Below, one piece after another: positions 14,830 to 19,099 of a stretch of DNA of 19,099 nucleotides. This DNA is from Flavobacterium psychrophilum (GTDB lineage Bacteria; Bacteroidota; Bacteroidia; Flavobacteriales; Flavobacteriaceae). The notes under the pieces were generated by a model. The model made no database searches. It was not told where the DNA came from and saw nothing but the letters and a program-made list of their open reading frames with translations. The DNA lies in assembly GCA_945897545.1 (NCBI GenBank), contig CAMDGJ010000026.1, positions 1 to 19,099 on the forward strand. Reading direction: 5' to 3'. The translations under genes and the position numbers were made by a program. Every line of letters starts with the position of its first letter. The stretch's first letter is position 1.

Positions 14830-14865
14830 GGTTTAGCTTTTAATTAAAGTTGAACCTTTTTTTTT
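14830..14865 (+). terminator. Intrinsic terminator downstream of the small membrane-protein gene
   Basis: GGTTTAGCTTT (14830-14840) pairs with AAAGTTGAACC (14846-14856) including two G-U pairs, with a 5-base loop, followed by nine T (14857-14865). Its presence argues that the plus strand upstream is, or recently was, transcribed. Confidence 0.72.
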
Positions 14866-15044
14866 GGATTTTAATTAAGAACAGCTTGAGGACTAATCCC
14901 TTGTTTTGGATTTTTTATTAGTATTCCTAAATGTAACAATAGATTGAGGAGGGTAACAATAGTAGTAGAACAATATTTCTTTAAAAAGAGACCAGAAATA
15001 AATAGGATTATTATTAGTTGTCTCATTGTCGTAGATGGTACCGA
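14866..15044. other. Intergenic stretch before aroE
   Basis: This gap between the terminator and the aroE stop holds only a 10-bp direct repeat, GTAACAATAG, at about 14933 and 14954. I see no gene, promoter or terminator for aroE in it. Confidence 0.4.
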
Positions 15045-15782
15045 CTACTTGTTCCAAATTTTCCACGATTTTTCCGCCTGAAAAACAAGCATATCTTGTC
15101 CGTTTTTGGTTTGCGCAGCTTTTGCAGCTGCTTTCTTGAGGAATTGGGTTTCTGCGGGATTATAAATCAAATCGTAAGCAATATGTTTCTCTGTAAAATA
15201 TTCGTAAGGAATCATCGGAAAAGCATCTGTATTTGGGCTTGTTCCAACAGGTGTAGAATTGATAATTATTTGGTAATTATCAAAAGTAGTTGCGTTAATT
15301 CTGTTGTAATCAATACTACCTTCTTTAGCTTCTCTTGATACAAATGTGTACAGAATTCCTAATTCTTTCAATGCATAAGCAACTCCTTTTGATGCGCCTC
15401 CGGTTCCCAGAATCAAAGCTTTTTTATGATGTGGTTGCAATAACGGTTCTAGTGATTTCATAAATCCGTAATAGTCCGTATTGTATCCTTTTAGCTTTCC
15501 TTTTTTAGTAAATTTTATGGTATTTACTGCGCCAATTTCTGTCGCTTTTTTTGATAATTTGTCTAAATAAGGAATCACCGCTTCCTTATACGGAATCGTT
15601 ACATTCATTCCCTTTAGATCGGAAGTATTTTTTATGATTTCAGGGAAAGCCGCTATTTCTGCAATATCAAAATTTTCATAAGTACAACCTGCGAAATTTT
15701 CGTTGCTAAATTTTTCGGTAAAATACCCTTTCGAAAAAGAATAACTAATGTTGCGCCCCAGTAAACCAAAGCGTTTTCGCAT
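15045..15782 (-). CDS. aroE: Shikimate dehydrogenase AroE
   Basis: Reduces 3-dehydroshikimate to shikimate with NADPH in aromatic amino acid synthesis, in the cytoplasm. The frame can begin at 15797, 15794 or 15782. I chose the ATG at 15782 because family members start close to the (K/R)xxGLLG strand, here MRKRFGLLG; the choice is a judgement. Numbered from 15797, visible features are the shikimate-binding SYSFS (18-22), the catalytic lysine in NVTIPYKEA (K71), GAVNTI (89-94), GYNTDYYGF with the paired aspartate D108, the Rossmann loop GTGGASKG (131-138), INSTPVG, and the closing GQDMLVFQAEKSW. All key residues are kept. It is 245-250 aa, slightly shorter than E. coli AroE. The TPR gene ends 110 bp upstream on the same strand. 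Confidence 0.95.
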   Translation of the reverse strand: MRKRFGLLGRNISYSFSKGYFTEKFSNENFAGCTYENFDIAEIAAFPEIIKNTSDLKGMNVTIPYKEAVIPYLDKLSKKATEIGAVNTIKFTKKGKLKGYNTDYYGFMKSLEPLLQPHHKKALILGTGGASKGVAYALKELGILYTFVSREAKEGSIDYNRINATTFDNYQIIINSTPVGTSPNTDAFPMIPYEYFTEKHIAYDLIYNPAETQFLKKAAAKAAQTKNGQDMLVFQAEKSWKIWNK

Positions 15783-15847
15783 TGTGTCCAGCATCATATT
15801 TGTTTTTAAAACACAAATTCGCTTCGCCCGTTCGCTATTGCTCGGGT

Positions 15848-15873
15848 CACAAATTTATACTAATTAATTTGTG
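15848..15873. promoter_or_regulatory. Inverted repeat with a -7 box upstream of aroE
   Basis: CACAAATT (15848-15855) and AATTTGTG (15866-15873) are perfect complements around 10 bp. The left arm overlaps TAAATTTG (minus strand, 15857-15850), a full TAnnTTTG match about 70 bp ahead of the aroE start. It could be a promoter with an overlapping operator, or a chance AT-rich dyad. Confidence 0.35.
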
Positions 15874-15907
15874 AAAATTTGTAAAATTTATGGTTAAATA
15901 GAATTCG

Positions 15908-17302
15908 TTATTTATTGTGCTTTGCAATGTAATTTCGCACCATTTTTCGAGCCCAAACAACCGGAAATAAATCCTCGATAAGAATGTAATTATTAAAATT
16001 CAAACGCATAGCATTACTGAAATGAAATTTTGCCTTTGTATCGTCTTGAATCATAAAATATAATCCGGCCAAACGATATTCTACTTCGTTTTCTTCCGGG
16101 AAATACTCTGTGGCTTGCAACAAGGTTTGAATCGCGCTTTCGAATTCGCCCAAAAACTGGAGAGTATCGACCCAAAACAACCAAGTGTCTAATTGATAAT
16201 CACCAAATTCAACTGCTTTTCTATATCCAAACTCTGCCTCTTCAAACAAATTCAATTGTTTGTTGATAGAGGCAAAACGCTTCCAATACAACTTATTTTG
16301 ATTGTCAATAGTTAATGCTTTATTGACAAAAAATAAGGCTTTCTGGTAATTTTTTTGGCGAACATAAAAATCGGTAATGGCAATCCAGCCTTTATCTAAA
16401 AGTGGATCTTCATGAACTGTTTTATTGAAGTGCTTTAAAGCCTGAACTTTGTTGCCCAATTTTTCATAACATTTTCCTATTCGAAGTAAAGCATAGGAAG
16501 TAGGCTCATCTAATTCGATAGTTCTGTTGTAGCTTTCTATAGCTTCTTTGTATTTTTTCAACCGTTCTAATGCCTTAGCTCTTTCCATAAAAGCGCCCAA
16601 GAATTCATCGTCGATCAGCGTAGCATAGTCAAAAGCACGAATGGAACTTTCATATTCTTTTAAGCCATAATGCAATCTACCTAATTGGTGCCAAGCGATT
16701 TCGCTATACGGATTTTTATCAATATATATATTTAAATAATCAATAGCTTTCTGATTTTGGTCTAAAAATTCGAAGCAATAGACCACATTATACAGCGACG
16801 ATTGTTCTTCAAGATCTTCTTCTAGACATTTGATGAAACTTTCTTTGGCCATTTCAAGATTGTCCATAAACAGGTATTCCATCCCGATTAAATTATAGAC
16901 ATCTGCTAAATCGTCGGTATATTTTAAAGCAATATTTAGCAGTTCAACCGCCTTCTCGTGGTTGTCTCTTTTAGAGAAAATATTTGCTTTTTGAATATAA
17001 ATTTCTTCGTTAGTTGGTTCTATTGCGTACAATTCGTTCAATAACTTTTCAGCTTGTTCGAGCTTGTCATCATAGACCAGCATTTCAACCTGGACAAGTT
17101 TTAATCCAGTTGATCTTGGGTGTTGTTCTAAAGCCAGTTTTAAAGCCTTTTTAGCCAAATTGGCTTTTCCCATATCGAGATAATGGAGAATGATTTCTTC
17201 AAATTCTTCGGAGTCAAAAAAGAGCACTTTGTTGGTTTTCAACATTGACTCAAATTTGGATAGGGATAAGTTATATTCTTCTTCCTCGTTGCTTAATTGC
17301 AT
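15908..17302 (-). CDS. Tetratricopeptide (TPR) repeat protein
   Basis: A 464-aa, strongly helical protein made of about eleven to twelve TPR units from residue 30 to 450. Repeats with the W/L-G-Y-A-F-A-P rhythm are clear, for example LADVYNLIGMEYLFMDNLEMAKESF, AWHQLGRLHYGLKEYESSIRAFDYA, ALLRIGKCYEKLGNKVQALKHF and LYWKRFASINKQLNLFEEAEFGYRKA. No signal peptide or membrane helix is visible, so it is a cytoplasmic scaffold. Partners cannot be deduced. It begins with an acidic cap (EEEEYNLSLSKFE) and ends with a basic VRNYIAKHNK. It lies upstream of aroE on the same strand, an arrangement I recall from other flavobacteria, and downstream of the aminotransferase. The 109-bp gap on its 5' side carries hairpins, so it may be its own transcript. 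Confidence 0.9.
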   Translation of the reverse strand: MQLSNEEEEYNLSLSKFESMLKTNKVLFFDSEEFEEIILHYLDMGKANLAKKALKLALEQHPRSTGLKLVQVEMLVYDDKLEQAEKLLNELYAIEPTNEEIYIQKANIFSKRDNHEKAVELLNIALKYTDDLADVYNLIGMEYLFMDNLEMAKESFIKCLEEDLEEQSSLYNVVYCFEFLDQNQKAIDYLNIYIDKNPYSEIAWHQLGRLHYGLKEYESSIRAFDYATLIDDEFLGAFMERAKALERLKKYKEAIESYNRTIELDEPTSYALLRIGKCYEKLGNKVQALKHFNKTVHEDPLLDKGWIAITDFYVRQKNYQKALFFVNKALTIDNQNKLYWKRFASINKQLNLFEEAEFGYRKAVEFGDYQLDTWLFWVDTLQFLGEFESAIQTLLQATEYFPEENEVEYRLAGLYFMIQDDTKAKFHFSNAMRLNFNNYILIEDLFPVVWARKMVRNYIAKHNK

Positions 17303-17370
17303 ACTTTAGTTTTATGAGTTTGCCCAAAATAAAAATAGGTAACCTAGGTGTAAATGTGAGAAAAATTTGG

Positions 17371-17414
17371 AATTGTTGTGAACAATTTAATTAACAGAAA
17401 ATAATTGTTAATTA
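17371..17414 (-). terminator. Hairpins at the end of the aminotransferase gene (weak terminator)
   Basis: Two perfect dyads abut. TGTTAATTA (17406-17414, overlapping the stop codon) pairs with TAATTAACA (17388-17396), and AATTGTT (17371-17377) pairs with AACAATT (17381-17387) with a 3-base loop. On the minus strand a short T-run (AAATTTTTC) follows a few bases later. The stems are AT-only, so termination would be weak. Confidence 0.35.
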
Positions 17415-18608
17415 CTGATTATCAATCGTTAATTGAATTTCATCCATCACTTCTATCATTATTGCACAACCTTCCCGTATTTCATCTTCTGAAATGGTCA
17501 ATGGTGGCGTAATTCTGATGGCGCATTCTTCGAATAGTAACCAAAATAAAATAAGTCCCTTATCTTGACAGCGAAGAACCACTTCGTTAGTTATCGTTGC
17601 GCTTTCTGTCATTGCCGCTAACATTAATCCTTTTCCTCTAATTTCTTTAATCAAAGGATGTACCAAAAGTGATCTGTAGAGCTTTTCTTTCTCCAAAGCT
17701 TCGGCTATCAAATTTGTCTCGGTAATTTCCTGCAAAGTAGCCAAGCAGGCTGCCGCAATGACAGGATGTCCGCCAAAAGTTGTGATATGACCTAACTTTG
17801 GATTGTGGCTCAACAGATCCATCATTTCTGAGGAGGCCGTGAAAGCACCTACAGGCATTCCGCCTCCCATTCCTTTTCCCATCACTACAACATCAGGAAT
17901 GACACCGTAATTTTGGAATCCAAAAAGCTTTCCTGTTCTACCAAAACCCGGTTGAATTTCGTCGAGAATCATCACCGCGCCAACTTCCGTGCAACGTTCG
18001 CGAACTTTTTTCAAGAAATCGTTCTGAGGTTGAACAAATCCAGCGCCACCTTGAATCGTTTCAAGAAGAATTCCGGCAGTTTTAGTAGTTATTTTTTCTA
18101 AATCGGCTTCGTTGTTGAAGGTGATAAAGTCTACGTCAGGAATTAGTGGTCGAAAAACTTGTTTGCGTTCTTCGAACCCCATTACACTTAGCGAACCCAT
18201 CGTATTGCCGTGATAAGCGTTATGACAAGAAATTAGTTGGCTTCTACCGGTTGTTCTTCTAGCGAGTTTTAAAGCGCCTTCTATAGCTTCTGTACCAGAA
18301 TTGACCAGATAAGTTTTGTCTAATGGTTTGGGTAGGAGTGAAGCCAGTAATTTGCAATATTCCACCGCAGGACTTTGCGAATATTCGCCATAAACCATCA
18401 CATGCGAATATTTGTCCAATTGATCTTTTATCGCCTGATTGACTCGTGGTGGCTGATGACCGAGTGCGCAAGCCGAAACTCCAGCTACAAAATCCAAATA
18501 TTTTTTATTATTGGTATCAAAAATATAAGACCCTTTGGCATACGAAACTTCCATTCCTAGAGGATATGGTGTAGTTTGGGCTTGGTATTTTATGAAATCG
18601 TTGTTCAA
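17412..18608 (-). CDS. Class III PLP-dependent aminotransferase (acetylornithine/ornithine aminotransferase-like)
   Basis: A 398-aa cytoplasmic enzyme that moves an amino group between an amino acid and a keto acid using pyridoxal phosphate. Class III hallmarks are present: YPLGMEVSYAKGSYIFD (15-31), the phosphate-binding NSGTEA (103-108), HNAYHGNTMGSLS (129-141), the cofactor aspartate in ILDEIQPGFGRTG (D216), the Schiff-base lysine in VVMGKGMGGGMPVG (K245), TTFGGHP near 275, and EIRGKGLMLA toward the C-terminus. It is closest in pattern to ArgD/RocD-type enzymes, but the substrate cannot be fixed, so no symbol is given. It lies between the OstA-like gene and the TPR gene on the same strand, away from other arg genes. 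The ATG at 18608 is the first methionine before the conserved core, with an SD-less A/T leader containing a large inverted repeat. Confidence 0.92.
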   Translation of the reverse strand: MNNDFIKYQAQTTPYPLGMEVSYAKGSYIFDTNNKKYLDFVAGVSACALGHQPPRVNQAIKDQLDKYSHVMVYGEYSQSPAVEYCKLLASLLPKPLDKTYLVNSGTEAIEGALKLARRTTGRSQLISCHNAYHGNTMGSLSVMGFEERKQVFRPLIPDVDFITFNNEADLEKITTKTAGILLETIQGGAGFVQPQNDFLKKVRERCTEVGAVMILDEIQPGFGRTGKLFGFQNYGVIPDVVVMGKGMGGGMPVGAFTASSEMMDLLSHNPKLGHITTFGGHPVIAAACLATLQEITETNLIAEALEKEKLYRSLLVHPLIKEIRGKGLMLAAMTESATITNEVVLRCQDKGLILFWLLFEECAIRITPPLTISEDEIREGCAIMIEVMDEIQLTIDNQ

Positions 18609-18626
18609 GGTTTTATTTGTTTATTG

Positions 18627-18688
18627 TTTTGATTGCTGATTTTAGATTAACGATTTTAGATTTACGATTTTAAAATCTGCAATCAAAA
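18627..18688. repeat. Long inverted repeat enclosing 14-bp tandem repeats
   Basis: TTTTGATTGCTGATTTTA (18627-18644) and TAAAATCTGCAATCAAAA (18671-18688) are complementary except for one central base. The loop holds tandem units GATTTTAGATTAAC (18638-18651), GATTTTAGATTTAC (18652-18665) and a partial third, GATTTTAAAATC. It fills most of the gap between the OstA-like and aminotransferase genes. No T-run follows on the minus strand, so it is not a standard terminator. Confidence 0.75.
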
Positions 18689-18705
18689 GTCGTTATTCCT
18701 CGATC

Positions 18706-19099
18706 TTAAATCTTTTTCTTCTTCTTATCATAATTCAAAGTTTCCTTCCTAATTTTCATCGGGACATTTTCTTTGGCTTCTTCAACTTTGGCTTGCTGGA
18801 TCAGTTTCTCGTTTTCTTCATTTTCTTCTGGTGGAAAAATGTCGTCCTTTGATTTTATTCTTTCATCGCCACGCCAGACGAGTCCACGAAGCTTTCTAGC
18901 ATTTTCGGGTAAATCTGCTTCGGGATATATATCGCCGTCAATTTGCTTAAAAAAGGTGATGGTTTCAATATCATTTTTATTAAAAAGAATGTTGATTTTA
19001 CTACTCACATTTTTGTTGATGCCGATGAGTTCATTGGTTTCATTTCGCATATAATAAATGACTTCGGTATTTTTTATAATATCGACATCGTGGAGTTTA
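18706..19099 (-). CDS. OstA-like (LptA/OstA superfamily) protein, C-terminal end (partial)
   Basis: The frame is open from the window edge to the TAA at 18706-18708, giving 130 residues of the C-terminus; the start lies to the right of the window. The visible part has the beta-rich pattern of OstA-like domains, for example DVDIIKNTEVIYYMRNETN and NVSSKINILFNKNDIETITF. A linker follows, typical of Bacteroidota members: DGDIYPEADLPENARKLRG and WRGDERIKSKDDIFPPEE. It finishes with a charged tail ending in KKKKK. OstA/LptA-type proteins bind lipopolysaccharide in the periplasm during its transport to the outer membrane, so a signal peptide is expected upstream but is not in view. The aminotransferase gene begins 97 bp downstream on the same strand. 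Confidence 0.72.
   Translation of the reverse strand, partial: KLHDVDIIKNTEVIYYMRNETNELIGINKNVSSKINILFNKNDIETITFFKQIDGDIYPEADLPENARKLRGLVWRGDERIKSKDDIFPPEENEENEKLIQQAKVEEAKENVPMKIRKETLNYDKKKKKI

Overview
The window looks like chromosomal DNA of a Flavobacterium-type Bacteroidota. It is AT-rich, most starts lack a Shine-Dalgarno sequence, and several genes are preceded by the Bacteroidota -7 promoter element TAnnTTTG. The proteins also fit: a type II and a type III glutamine synthetase side by side, a long PurM, an OstA-like protein, and a flavobacterial lipoprotein. I see no tRNA, rRNA, insertion sequence, CRISPR array or prophage gene.

Layout. (1) 1-4065: the 3' part of a type I restriction-modification locus. 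It holds the end of hsdS, a DUF3800 gene 10 bp behind it, and a full-length hsdR closed by a terminator. Between the DUF3800 gene and hsdR, on the opposite strand, is a compact transcription unit with a complete promoter, about 90 nt of RNA with an 8-bp hairpin, and an intrinsic terminator. I read it as a small RNA gene. (2) 4155-6443: a DUF1543 protein (-), a small lipoprotein (+) and a TerC/Alx membrane protein (-). (3) 6519-10026: a nitrogen-assimilation pair, GSII (-) and GSIII (+), transcribed divergently from a 201-bp region that carries a spaced inverted repeat. (4) 10085-12965: purM, an unknown 118-aa protein preceded by seven perfect TTACAAC repeats, a GNAT acetyltransferase and a YegP/DUF1508 protein, all on +. 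(5) 12966-14531: 1.57 kb with no intact gene. It contains two diverged copies of a module made of promoter, leader and gene start. The first runs into a decayed reading frame and the second into a shorter remnant. A small membrane-protein ORF and a terminator follow. (6) 15045-19099: aroE, a TPR protein, a class III aminotransferase and the end of an OstA-like gene, all on -.

How the genes work together. HsdS and HsdR belong to one restriction complex, and the DUF3800 protein and the small RNA are likely passengers or helpers of that locus. The two glutamine synthetases do the same reaction with unrelated enzyme classes, so their shared intergenic region is probably where the cell chooses between them according to nitrogen supply. 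The remaining genes are largely housekeeping: purine synthesis, the shikimate pathway, amino-acid transamination and envelope lipid transport.

The least explained items are the small RNA inside the restriction locus, the duplicated decaying gene module, the glutamine synthetase operator-like repeat, and the heptamer array in front of the unknown 118-aa gene.
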